Assembly: GCF_045348435.1 (NCBI RefSeq)
Contig: NZ_CP157484.1
Coordinates: forward strand, 62,001 to 126,000
Origin: Alsobacter sp045348435
GTDB taxonomy: Bacteria; Pseudomonadota; Alphaproteobacteria; Rhizobiales; Beijerinckiaceae
Direction: 5' to 3'
DNA length: 64,000 nucleotides
This document shows positions 1 through 9,705 of this stretch, piece after piece. The notes under the pieces are model-generated. The model ran no database searches. It saw only the letters and a list, made by a program, of their open reading frames with translations, and had not been told where the DNA came from. Made by a program: the position numbers and the translations under genes. Positions within the stretch are counted from its first letter, which is position 1, and every line of letters starts with the position of its first letter.

Positions 1-288
1 GATGTCGCGCCGCTTCAGCCGCGAGCGCAGGTCGGGCACGGCCGCCATCTCGTCGTAGAAGACGCGGTAGCGCAGCTTTTGCGCGCGCTTCACGTCCTTG
101 GCGGTCTGGGCCAGCCGAACCTCGAGCGACCCGATGCGGCCGAGCACGCCGTCGAGCCCGGCGGGCGAGGGCAGGGGCTGCGCCCGGCCGACATGCGGCG
201 CCAGGATCGCGGAGCCCTTCTGGAGTCCGCCCAGCAGCCGGGCGGCGAGGCCTGGGGAGCGATCGACGACATCGGAGGGGTTCGACAT
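1..288 (-). CDS. OlsB-like GNAT N-acyltransferase, N-terminal part
   Basis: The first 96 residues are present; the gene runs off the left edge of the window. After a variable leader, the stretch around residues 54-86 (LEVRLAQTAKDVKRAQKLRY, then VFYDEM) is the characteristic opening of the hemolysin-like/OlsB acyltransferase family. Members attach a 3-hydroxy fatty acid from acyl-ACP to an amino acid such as ornithine, the first step of phosphate-free aminolipid synthesis at the membrane. The start is the ATG at 288. It lies downstream of the hybrid kinase on the same strand, with about 130 bases between. The family call is firm, but the amino-acid substrate cannot be told from this part. Confidence 0.75.
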   Translation of the reverse strand, partial: MSNPSDVVDRSPGLAARLLGGLQKGSAILAPHVGRAQPLPSPAGLDGVLGRIGSLEVRLAQTAKDVKRAQKLRYRVFYDEMAAVPDLRSRLKRRDI

Positions 289-419
289 GCGGGCGCTGAC
301 ACCGGTGAGCCTGAGCGGCGCAGGAGCCGCCCGTTGAAGGCGAAGCGCCGCTCTCGCGACCGCAGGCAGACCATATCCGCCTGACGGGATTGTGACAAAC
401 GCCCGGGGAAGCGTCCGCC

Positions 420-2519
420 TCAGCCCGTCCGGGCGAGGCTTTCCAGCCCCAGCGACGCCACCAGGGCGGCGGGGTCGAGGGGCTTGGCCACGGTGGCGTC
501 CATGCCGGACGCGAGGGCGAGCCTGCGGTCCTCCTCGAACACGTTGGCGGTCAGCGCGACGATGCGGGTGCGCGGAAGCTCCAGCGCCGCTTCGGTCTCG
601 CGGATCCGCCTCGCCGCCTCGTGCCCGTCCAGCCCGGGCATGCGCACATCCATCAGCACCAGGTCGAAGCGCTCCTGCGGGGTCGTGGCCGCGGCCGAGA
701 AGCACTGGACGGCCTCGACGCCGTTCTTGGCCCAGGTGACGCTGGCGCCCATCTTCTGCATCAGCCGCGTCGCCAGGAGGGCGTTGATGTCGTTGTCCTC
801 CGCCAGCAGGACCTTCATGCCCGCCGCGACCGCTCCGTAGGCCCCCGGGGCCGCGCCGGCCGCCGCGACGCCCGGAACCGCCGCGTCCTCCGAAGGCGTC
901 AGCCGCGACGACAGGGACCGCGCCCGCACCGGCTTCACCAGGTAGCCGTCGAAGCCCGCCGCGGAGGGCGGCCCGAAGGACCGCCGTTCGAAGGGCGACA
1001 GCAGCACCAGCCGCATCTCGACGCCGGAGCGCTTGGCGAGGGCCGCCAGCGTGCGGGCGTCCTCCTCGCCCACCGCGCCGTCGATCACCAGGAGGTCGGG
1101 AACGTAGCCGCCGTCGTTCAGGCGCACGATGGCGCCTTCGGTCGTCGCGGTCGCATGCGCCCGGAAACCGAGCTCCTGCAGGCGGCGCACCATATAGGGC
1201 CCCTCGAAAGGCGAGCGGGACACCACCAGCGCGGTCCGCCCGTCGAAGCGCGGCGACGCGTCGCCCGGGGCCCCGGGCGCCGCCTCCTCCAGGTCCAGCG
1301 TGAACGTGAAGGCCGAGCCCCGGCCCGGCTGGCTGGCGACGGAGAGCTCCCCTCCCATGCCGGCCACGAGGCGGCGGGAGATCGCCAGCCCCAGGCCCGT
1401 GCCGCCGTGCCGGCTGGAGGCCGAGCCGTCCACCTGCTCGAACTCCTCGAAGATGCGCGCCAGCCGGTCGGCCGGAATGCCGATCCCGGTGTCGGTGACG
1501 CAGAAGGCGAGGCGCCCGTCCGGCGCCCGCTCGACCGAAACCCCGACGCCGCCTTGGTCGGTGAACTTGACGGCGTTGCCGGCCAGGTTGGTGAGCACCT
1601 GGCGCAGGCGCGCGGCGTCGCCCATCACGGTGCGGCGGAGGTCGGCGGCCACGAACCCGGCGATCTCGATGCCCTTGCCCTGGGCGCGGGGCGCGAGCAG
1701 CTCCACCGCCCCCTCCACCAGAGAAGCGAGGTCGAAGGGCTCGCAGGCCAGCTCCAGCTTGCCGGCTTCGATCTTGGAGAAGTCCAGGATCTCGTCGATG
1801 ATCGACAGCAGCGCCTCGCCGGACGTCTTGACGGCCCGCACATAGGTCGTCTGCTCAGGGTCGAGCCGGGTCCCCACCAGCAGGTCCGCCATGCCGAGCA
1901 CCCCGTTGAGCGGCGTGCGGATCTCGTGGCTGACGGTGGCCAGGAAGCGCGACTTCGCCTCGCTGGCGGCTTCGGCCTTGGCGCGCTCCTCCGCCAGGGC
2001 GGCCTCGGCGGCGCGCCGGTCGGTGATGTCGCGGCCGACGGACTGGATCTCGGTGTCGCCATGGGCGCTGCGGACGGGGGTCTCCAGCCAGGAGATCCAG
2101 CGCGGCCCGCGCAGGGTCTCGATCTGCTGGTCGTAGCTGCGCGACCCGTCCGCGTCGCGGCGGTCGCCGCTGGTCTCGATGGCGGGGATCTGGAACGTCG
2201 TGTCCAGGAGTTCGTCCCGCGACCGGTTGGCCAGGATGACGAACGCGGCGTTCACATAGGTCAGCCGGCCCGCCTGGTCGCGGCGCAGGATGAGGTCGTC
2301 CTGCCCCTCGATCAGGTTGCGGTATCGGTCCTCGCTCTCGCGAAGCTCCCAGACGGTGTCCTGGAGCCCCTCGTTCTCCGCCTCCAGCGCGGCCGCATGG
2401 GCGCTGATCCGGAAATGGTCGCGCAGCAGCAGAGCGGCGATCACGACGGCGACGAGCGACAGCGTGCCGAACGCCGTCAACGCCAAACCCCCGGTCGTGA
2501 TGGTCTCGAAAAAGCTCAT
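420..2519 (-). CDS. Hybrid sensor histidine kinase (PAS, HisKA, HATPase, two receiver domains)
   Basis: About 699 residues. An N-terminal hydrophobic segment (residues about 10-33) is followed by a short coiled coil and a PAS domain (about 62-170). HisKA has the phospho-acceptor in VSHEIRTPLNG (His about 198), followed by a HATPase with the DTGIGI and GTGLGL boxes. A degenerate receiver-like domain (about 425-545) precedes a good C-terminal receiver (about 570-690) with LLAEDND and the acceptor Asp in LVLMDVRMPG. It should autophosphorylate and pass phosphate to its own receiver and then to an unseen phosphotransferase. The ATG at 2519 has GAGGA upstream; an in-frame GTG at 2537 is the alternative. 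It follows the comM 3' end by about 65 bases. The signal sensed is unknown. Confidence 0.9.
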   Translation of the reverse strand: MSFFETITTGGLALTAFGTLSLVAVVIAALLLRDHFRISAHAAALEAENEGLQDTVWELRESEDRYRNLIEGQDDLILRRDQAGRLTYVNAAFVILANRSRDELLDTTFQIPAIETSGDRRDADGSRSYDQQIETLRGPRWISWLETPVRSAHGDTEIQSVGRDITDRRAAEAALAEERAKAEAASEAKSRFLATVSHEIRTPLNGVLGMADLLVGTRLDPEQTTYVRAVKTSGEALLSIIDEILDFSKIEAGKLELACEPFDLASLVEGAVELLAPRAQGKGIEIAGFVAADLRRTVMGDAARLRQVLTNLAGNAVKFTDQGGVGVSVERAPDGRLAFCVTDTGIGIPADRLARIFEEFEQVDGSASSRHGGTGLGLAISRRLVAGMGGELSVASQPGRGSAFTFTLDLEEAAPGAPGDASPRFDGRTALVVSRSPFEGPYMVRRLQELGFRAHATATTEGAIVRLNDGGYVPDLLVIDGAVGEEDARTLAALAKRSGVEMRLVLLSPFERRSFGPPSAAGFDGYLVKPVRARSLSSRLTPSEDAAVPGVAAAGAAPGAYGAVAAGMKVLLAEDNDINALLATRLMQKMGASVTWAKNGVEAVQCFSAAATTPQERFDLVLMDVRMPGLDGHEAARRIRETEAALELPRTRIVALTANVFEEDRRLALASGMDATVAKPLDPAALVASLGLESLARTG

Positions 2520-2586
2520 GTCGGTCCTCGTCGCCACCTTACGCGCGCGAGGATTGAGAAACCGTTCGAAACAGCCCGACCCGCCG

Positions 2587-3477
2587 TCAAGCCTCCCCGG
2601 CGTTCTCGCGCGGGCGGTAGGACAGCGCCTCGGCGATGTGGATGCGGCCGACCCGGTCGGCGCCGTCGAGGTCCGCCAGGGTCAGCGCCAGCTTCATCAC
2701 GCGGTGGAAGCCGCGCGCCGTCAGCCGCATGGCGTCGGCGGCGTCGCGCAGGATCTTGACGCCGGCGGCGTCCGGCCGGGCGACCTCCTCCACCAGGCCG
2801 GCCGGGCAGGCGGCGTTCACCCCCACCCCGGCGTTCCCGAGCGCCGCATAGCGGCGGGCCTGGCGCTCGCGCGCCGCCGCCACCCGGGCGGCCGCCTCGG
2901 CCGATCCCTCCGCCGGCGCGGGCAGGATCAGGTCCGCCGCGCTGACGGCGGGCACGTCGATATGCAGGTCGATCCGGTCCAGGAAAGGGCCGGAGATGCG
3001 GCTCTGGTACTGGGCGGCGCATTTGGGGTTGGGCGCGCGCCGGCAGGCGAAGCCGGGCTCGTTCGCCCGGCCGCAGCGGCACGGATTCATGGCCGCCACC
3101 AGCTGGAAGCGCGCCGGATACACCACCCGCCGGTTGGCCCGCGCGATCGCAACCTCGCCGGTCTCCAGCGGCTGGCGCAGGCTGTCGAGCGCCTGCGGGG
3201 CGAATTCCGGCAGCTCGTCGAGGAACAGCACGCCGTGATGGGCGAGCGACGCCTCGCCCGGCCGGGCGTTGACGCCGCCTCCCACCAGCGCCGCCATGGA
3301 GGCCGAGTGGTGCGGCGCGCGGAACGGCCGTCGGTCCGTGAGCCCGCCCTCCGCCAGGAGCCCGCCGACCGACTGGATCATCGACACTTCCAGCAGCTCG
3401 GCCGGCCGCAGCGGCGGCAGGATGGAGGCGAGCCGCGCCGCCAGCATGGACTTGCCGGAGCCCGGGCGGGCCGCACA
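2587..3477 (-). pseudogene. comM: comM/yifB 3' fragment, separated from its 5' half by the island
   Basis: This is the C-terminal part of the ComM/YifB AAA+ ATPase. It starts within Walker A (LMCGPPG, then after a frameshift KSMLAARLASILPPL) and continues through the Mg-chelatase core (FRAPHHSASMAAL, GVLFLDELPEF, the GRANEPG/CRCG cysteine region) to the C-terminal domain ending at 2587. ComM is a hexameric helicase that helps branch migration of incoming DNA during natural transformation. Two lesions are visible: the coding sequence is cut at the TCAGCA junction (3478-3483), and the run CCCGGG at 3461-3466 carries one extra base relative to the expected GPPGSGKS coding. The remainder downstream is an intact reading frame. 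Its 5' half is at 34430-35072. Confidence 0.92.
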
Positions 3478-3491
3478 TCAGCATGATGTGC
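3473..3491. repeat. Left island junction: core TCAGCA inside a perfect inverted repeat
   Basis: The sequence GCACATCAGCATGATGTGC has 8-base arms (GCACATCA / TGATGTGC) around GCA. The left arm is comM sequence and the right arm is the first bases of the island. TCAGCA (3478-3483) recurs at the other junction. The intact comM site also shows CACA and TGTG spaced nine bases apart around the hexamer. Such short inverted arms around a 6-9 base overlap resemble the core site of a site-specific recombinase. The recombinase class is inferred, not seen. Confidence 0.6.
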
Positions 3492-3694
3492 TACATTATC
3501 GAGGACGATGCGGCGAGCTTCCCCTCAGCTCCACCACGGTTCCAAACGTCACAATTTGCCGTGTGTTTGCCGGATCGCTTCTCAGCCTGCGTACCCACAG
3601 CGGTACCCAGCGTGCGTACCCGCGAGCATCGCCTGCAACGACGTCCGCGGCCCCAGAAGGATGGGGTGGGCTGACCATGTAGGCCGGGTAGTGG
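3484..3694. other. Left terminal non-coding segment of the island
   Basis: No convincing gene is present in these 211 bases. The nonamer TGCGTACCC occurs twice in the same orientation (3588-3596 and 3613-3621), with a related GGTACCC between them (3602-3608). Short direct repeats near an element end can be recombinase or transposase binding sites. No equivalent repeats were noticed at the right end (34169-34429), so this reading is only a suggestion. Confidence 0.3.
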
Positions 3695-4312
3695 CTAGAC
3701 CGCAGGGTCGCCTTGACTATCGAGGCGTCGATGCCGATCCCGCTCTCGGCTGTCTCTCTGTTCAGGCTGTCTTATGTCCAGTCCCGCTGGCATCTCGCGC
3801 CGCCGGGCAAGTTCGCGGTACAGCGCCTCATGGCTTACCCCGATCTGGGCCGCCACGACCTTCCACTGGCCGTGTCGGTCTGGTAGCGTATTGAACTCCA
3901 GCCAGGCCGATAGTCGCTCGGCAACCGTTTTGAGCGACAGGATCTCAGCCCGCAGCCGGGCGGCTTGCATCTCGCCGGCGAGGTGCGCGGCCCAGGCTTG
4001 CGCGAAAGCGACGTCCGCCAGCTTCGCCCTAAGGTCCGCCGCCTTCACGCTCACCACCAGCGTGGGTTCGGACGCGATCGCGTCGCAGTGGTAGGCCGGG
4101 GAGAACAAGGACGGCTCGGCGACCACCGCGCCGCGCCCGGCTCTTTGCAGCACCAGCGCGGCTCCGTTCGCCTGATGGCGCACCAGCTGGATCTCACCCC
4201 ACTTCACGCTGTGCATGTACCGCACGCGGTCGCCGCGCCAGAACAGGTGTTGCCCGCGCTTGATCTCGCGTTCGCGAGCGGGCAGATCGGCGAAGGGGAA
4301 TAATCCAAACAT
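3695..4312 (-). CDS. Crp/Fnr-family transcriptional regulator
   Basis: About 205 residues from the ATG at 4312 (MFGLFPFADL); an in-frame ATG at 4324 would add four. The N-terminal half is a cyclic-nucleotide-binding-like beta barrel (REIKRGQHLFWRGD, then a beta-rich stretch), followed by a long dimerisation helix. The C-terminal winged helix-turn-helix reads WKVVAAQIGVSHEALYREL. It lacks the N-terminal cysteine cluster of oxygen-sensing Fnr, so the signal is unknown. The start codon lies inside a perfect palindrome (4311-4324), which suggests self-regulation. It is divergent from a small secreted protein gene and is the first island gene after the left end. It could be the regulator of the island's stress genes (inference). 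Confidence 0.8.
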   Translation of the reverse strand: MFGLFPFADLPAREREIKRGQHLFWRGDRVRYMHSVKWGEIQLVRHQANGAALVLQRAGRGAVVAEPSLFSPAYHCDAIASEPTLVVSVKAADLRAKLADVAFAQAWAAHLAGEMQAARLRAEILSLKTVAERLSAWLEFNTLPDRHGQWKVVAAQIGVSHEALYRELARRREMPAGLDIRQPEQRDSRERDRHRRLDSQGDPAV

Positions 4313-4324
4313 GATAGCTATCAT
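4311..4324. promoter_or_regulatory. Perfect 14-base palindrome between divergent genes, probable operator
   Basis: ATGATAGCTATCAT is its own reverse complement. It sits between the divergent Crp/Fnr-type gene and the secreted-protein gene starting at 4377, and overlaps the regulator's start region. Crp/Fnr dimers bind inverted repeats of this size, so it is a good candidate for the regulator's own site, but no binding data are available. Confidence 0.5.
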
Positions 4325-4376
4325 ATATGGATTCCGCGTTGTCGTGCAGTGTGGTTTGGATTTCCGAGGGATGCCC

Positions 4377-4931
4377 ATGCTCGCCCGCACGCTCGTATTC
4401 GCCGCAGCACTATGCGGCGCCCTTCCCGCTTTCGCCCAACACGCCCACCACGCTCCGATGGCAGGCATGCCGACGAACGCAGCCGAGCCCCGCGAACCGG
4501 GGCAGGCGGCCTTTGCGGCGATCCAGGAGATCGTGGCCATACTGGAGGCCGACCCTCGCACGGACTGGACCAAGGTGGACATCGAGGCACTGCGGCGGCA
4601 CCTCGTAGACATGGACAACGTGACCCTGCGCGCGCAGGTCGCGGTCGAAGCTGTCGACGGCGGCGCCCGCTTCGTGGTGACCGGGGAAGGTGAAGTCGTC
4701 GCCTCGATCCGCCGGATGGTCTCCGCGCATGCGGCGGCCATGGATGGGGTTGGCGGCTGGCGCATGCAGGCCGAGGAGCGCCCCGGCGGGGTCGCCCTCG
4801 CTGTGACTGCCGCTAGACCGGCGGAGGTCGCCAAGATCCGCGGGCTGGGCTTCATCGGTGTCATGACGCGCGGGATGCACCATCAGGAGCACCATCTGAT
4901 GCTGGCTCGCGGCGCCGACCCCCACCGCTGA
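4377..4931 (+). CDS. Secreted His/Met-rich protein of unknown function
   Basis: About 184 residues. The N-terminus is a signal peptide (MLARTLVFAAALCGALPAFA, cleavage after AFA) followed by QHAHHAPMAGM, a His/Met-rich stretch that could bind copper or another soft metal. The middle is predicted helical and beta mixed; the C-terminus is again His/Met rich (TRGMHHQEHHLML). GAGGG sits six to eight bases before the ATG at 4377; an ATG at 4371 is possible. It is divergent from the Crp/Fnr-type gene and shares the palindrome. The last 23 codons are duplicated at about 13750-13818. No family was recognised. Confidence 0.65.
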   Translation: MLARTLVFAAALCGALPAFAQHAHHAPMAGMPTNAAEPREPGQAAFAAIQEIVAILEADPRTDWTKVDIEALRRHLVDMDNVTLRAQVAVEAVDGGARFVVTGEGEVVASIRRMVSAHAAAMDGVGGWRMQAEERPGGVALAVTAARPAEVAKIRGLGFIGVMTRGMHHQEHHLMLARGADPHR

Positions 4932-4985
4932 TCCCACCGGGGCGGGCCCGATCGCCAGGGCCAACCGTCAGGCAACGAGGCCGGC

Positions 4986-5160
4986 ATGGACCGACTGGTC
5001 GCCGCCGCACTGGCGGGAGTGGCTTGGCGTGATCGTCTGGACCATTGCGCGTCGCCCGCGCCGGCCCGGACGCGCCGGGCCAAAGCTGGCTGGCCAGGGC
5101 CATGCTCGGTCCCATGGAGCGCATGCGCGCGTGCCCGCGCGCAGTGGACAAGCACAGCAG
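4986..5160 (+). pseudogene. Degenerate copy of the small protein gene at 13944
   Basis: The opening (ATGGACCGACTGGTC, coding MDRLVAAALAGVA) matches the intact gene at 13944 (MDRLVIAALAGAA), including the upstream GAGGCCGGC. After about 13 codons the frame shifts: the following DNA still encodes GVIVW in another frame, as in the intact copy (GVIAW), then similarity fades through the GWLA- and MLG-coding stretches. It follows the secreted protein gene exactly as the second copy follows a remnant of that gene. It is a decayed paralogue rather than a working gene. Confidence 0.6.
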
Positions 5161-5163
5161 TCC

Positions 5164-5913
5164 TTAGGTCGCCGATGCCCCGGTGGCCGATGATGCGGGG
5201 TCGGACGCGCCCGAACCCGCCGCGGGAAGCCACAGCGTCACCTCCGTGCCCCGCCCTGGCTCGCTTGCGATGCGAAGGGCTCCGCCCGCGCCCTCGGCGA
5301 ACTCCCTGGCCATGGCCAGCCCGAGCCCTGTCCCGTGACCGGCGGGCTTGGTCGTGAAGAAGGCCTCCGATGCGCGGCGCAGCACGTCGGCGGACATGCC
5401 CTGGCCGGTGTCGGCGACAGCGATGCGCACGAGCGGGCGCGCCGGGGCAGCCTCCGGCTCCGGCGGCGGCGACGCTGAGGCGCGCAGGGTCAGCCGGCCG
5501 CCGCCGGGCATGGCGTCCCGGGCGTTGATCGCCAGGTTGACCAGCACCGTCTCCAACTGGCGCCTGTCGGCGCGGATCGCCGGCAAAGCGGCCGCCACCT
5601 CGGTCACGACCTCGATCGTCCCGCCCAGGGTGTGCCGCAGGATGGCGTGCAGCCCCTCCAGCAGCGACGCAACGTCGGCATCCTCGTGGGCGGCCCCCGG
5701 CTTGCCCGAGAAGGCGAGAAGGCGGCGGACGACGGACGCACCCCGTTCGGCGGCGTCGCTGGCCAGCCTCGCCATTTCGCGAACCTTCTCCGCGTCTTCG
5801 ACGCGCCGAAGGATGGTTCCCAGCGCGCCCTGGACGGCGTGGAGCACGTTGTTCATGTCGTGGGCGATGCCGCCGGCGAGTTGACCGAGGGCCGACCGAT
5901 TGGGCTGGCTCAA
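5164..5913 (-). CDS. Sensor histidine kinase, catalytic part only (probably N-terminally truncated)
   Basis: About 249 residues if it starts at the TTG at 5913. HisKA begins at once (LGQLAGGIAHDMNNVLHAV, with the acceptor His), followed by a HATPase with NLAINARDAMP, DTGQGMS and GTGLGLAMA boxes. There is no sensor domain. Extending the frame upstream gives low-complexity, charge-rich sequence that overlaps the divergent permease gene, so a genuine N-terminus is absent. No good ribosome binding site precedes the TTG. It may be a stand-alone transmitter or the surviving 3' end of a larger kinase. The similarity in HisKA style to the two large kinases at 27-32 kb is by family only. Confidence 0.6.
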   Translation of the reverse strand: MSQPNRSALGQLAGGIAHDMNNVLHAVQGALGTILRRVEDAEKVREMARLASDAAERGASVVRRLLAFSGKPGAAHEDADVASLLEGLHAILRHTLGGTIEVVTEVAAALPAIRADRRQLETVLVNLAINARDAMPGGGRLTLRASASPPPEPEAAPARPLVRIAVADTGQGMSADVLRRASEAFFTTKPAGHGTGLGLAMAREFAEGAGGALRIASEPGRGTEVTLWLPAAGSGASDPASSATGASAT

Positions 5914-6000
5914 TGTGATCCACGGCGGAACCGTGTACTTCTGTCTCTCAGGTCGCGCAGTCGGCGCGGTGCTCCATGGCTTCGACCGGAGAGGCACGGC

Positions 6001-7044
6001 TTGCGCACACTGGAGCATAAGGCCTTTCTGACGTTGATCGCGCTCGTATCGGTCGCGTTCGCCTGGATCCTGTGGCCATTTTTCGGCGCGGTGTTCTGGG
6101 CGGCCGTGATCGCGATCGTTTTTCACCCGCTGAACGCACGGCTGGCCGGTCCGTCGCCGCGGCGCCCGACCTTCGCCGCGCTGGCGACGGTGGCGATCAT
6201 CATGCTGATCGTGGTGCTGCCCGTTCTGCTGGTGGCCGCGGCCCTGGCGATGGAAGCGTCCGATCTCTACGGCCGGCTGCAGTCCGGGGAGATCGACGCG
6301 GTGAGGATCTTCCAGCCTGTGTTCGACGCGCTGCCGTCTTGGTTGACCAGCATCCTCGACCGCTTCGGACTCACCGATCTCGGCGCCGTGCGGACCAGGA
6401 TCGCGGCTGCGCTGACCAGCGGTGTCCAGGCGATCGCGACCGGGGCGTTTGCCGTGAGCCAGAGCACGTTCGGTTTCGTCGTCGGCCTCGGTGTGATGCT
6501 CTACCTGCTCTTCTTCTTGCTGCGCGACGGGGAGGCGCTGGCCGGACGGCTGAGGGCGGCACTCCCGCTACGCGCCGAACAGCGGGACGCGCTGTTCGGG
6601 CAGTTCACCGTGGTGATCCGGGCGACGGTCAAGGGCGATATCCTCGTCGCCATCCTGCAGGGCGTGCTGGGCGGCCTTGTCTTCTGGTTCCTGGGTGTCC
6701 ATGCGGTACTGCTCTGGGCGGTGCTGATGGCCTTCCTCTCGCTTCTACCCGCCATCGGGGCAGCGCTCGTCTGGCTTCCCGTTGCGGTCTATTTCCTCGC
6801 CACGGGATCGATCTGGCAAGGAATTTTCCTGCTCCTCTACGGGATGCTCGTCATCGGCCTGGTCGACAATCTGCTCCGCCCGTTTCTGGTCGGGCAAGCG
6901 ACCAAGATGCCGGACTATGTCGTCCTCATCTCGACATTGGGCGGCATCGAGACGTTCGGCCTGCATGGCTTCATCGTCGGGCCGGTGATCGCCGCGATGT
7001 TTCTTGCCGTCTGGGACATCTACTCCGCATCGCAAGACCGATAG
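6001..7044 (+). CDS. AI-2E family (YdiK/TqsA-like) membrane permease
   Basis: About 347 residues, starting at TTG 6001 (LRTLEHKAFLTLIALVSVAF) with GGAGAGG ten bases upstream. Two N-terminal membrane helices are followed by a third (ATVAIIMLIVVLPVLLVAA), a soluble loop with amphipathic helices, and a C-terminal block of four to five helices containing FLSLLPAIGAALVWLPVA and the DNLLRPFLVG motif typical of the family. Members export small solutes, including autoinducer-2 in a few cases or Na+/Li+ in others; the substrate here is unknown. It is 83 bases upstream of a P-type ATPase on the same strand, so the two may be co-transcribed. Confidence 0.85.
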   Translation: MRTLEHKAFLTLIALVSVAFAWILWPFFGAVFWAAVIAIVFHPLNARLAGPSPRRPTFAALATVAIIMLIVVLPVLLVAAALAMEASDLYGRLQSGEIDAVRIFQPVFDALPSWLTSILDRFGLTDLGAVRTRIAAALTSGVQAIATGAFAVSQSTFGFVVGLGVMLYLLFFLLRDGEALAGRLRAALPLRAEQRDALFGQFTVVIRATVKGDILVAILQGVLGGLVFWFLGVHAVLLWAVLMAFLSLLPAIGAALVWLPVAVYFLATGSIWQGIFLLLYGMLVIGLVDNLLRPFLVGQATKMPDYVVLISTLGGIETFGLHGFIVGPVIAAMFLAVWDIYSASQDR

Positions 7045-7126
7045 GTGCTCCATCGACCAGGCAAGCCACCCTGTCTTGCCAACCGAAGAAGATAAGGACG
7101 CCTCACATCTTAAGGGCGATGCAATT

Positions 7127-9661
<2,535 letters not shown>

Positions 9662-9705
9662 GGCGCCCCCTGACCGTCAATGCGCCTGAGCCTCCGGCCG
9701 CCGCG

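Noticed and set aside
621..2759. Very long plus-strand open frame (over 700 codons)
   Set aside because: It lies antisense to the hybrid kinase and is rich in Arg, Gly, Gln and His with no domain; it is a GC-bias shadow.
3695..4864. 389-residue form of the Crp/Fnr-type protein
   Set aside because: The first 180 residues are antisense to the secreted-protein gene and are low complexity; the real domain starts at 4312.
5164..6126. 320-residue form of the truncated kinase
   Set aside because: The added N-terminus is charge-rich, overlaps the divergent permease and contains no domain.
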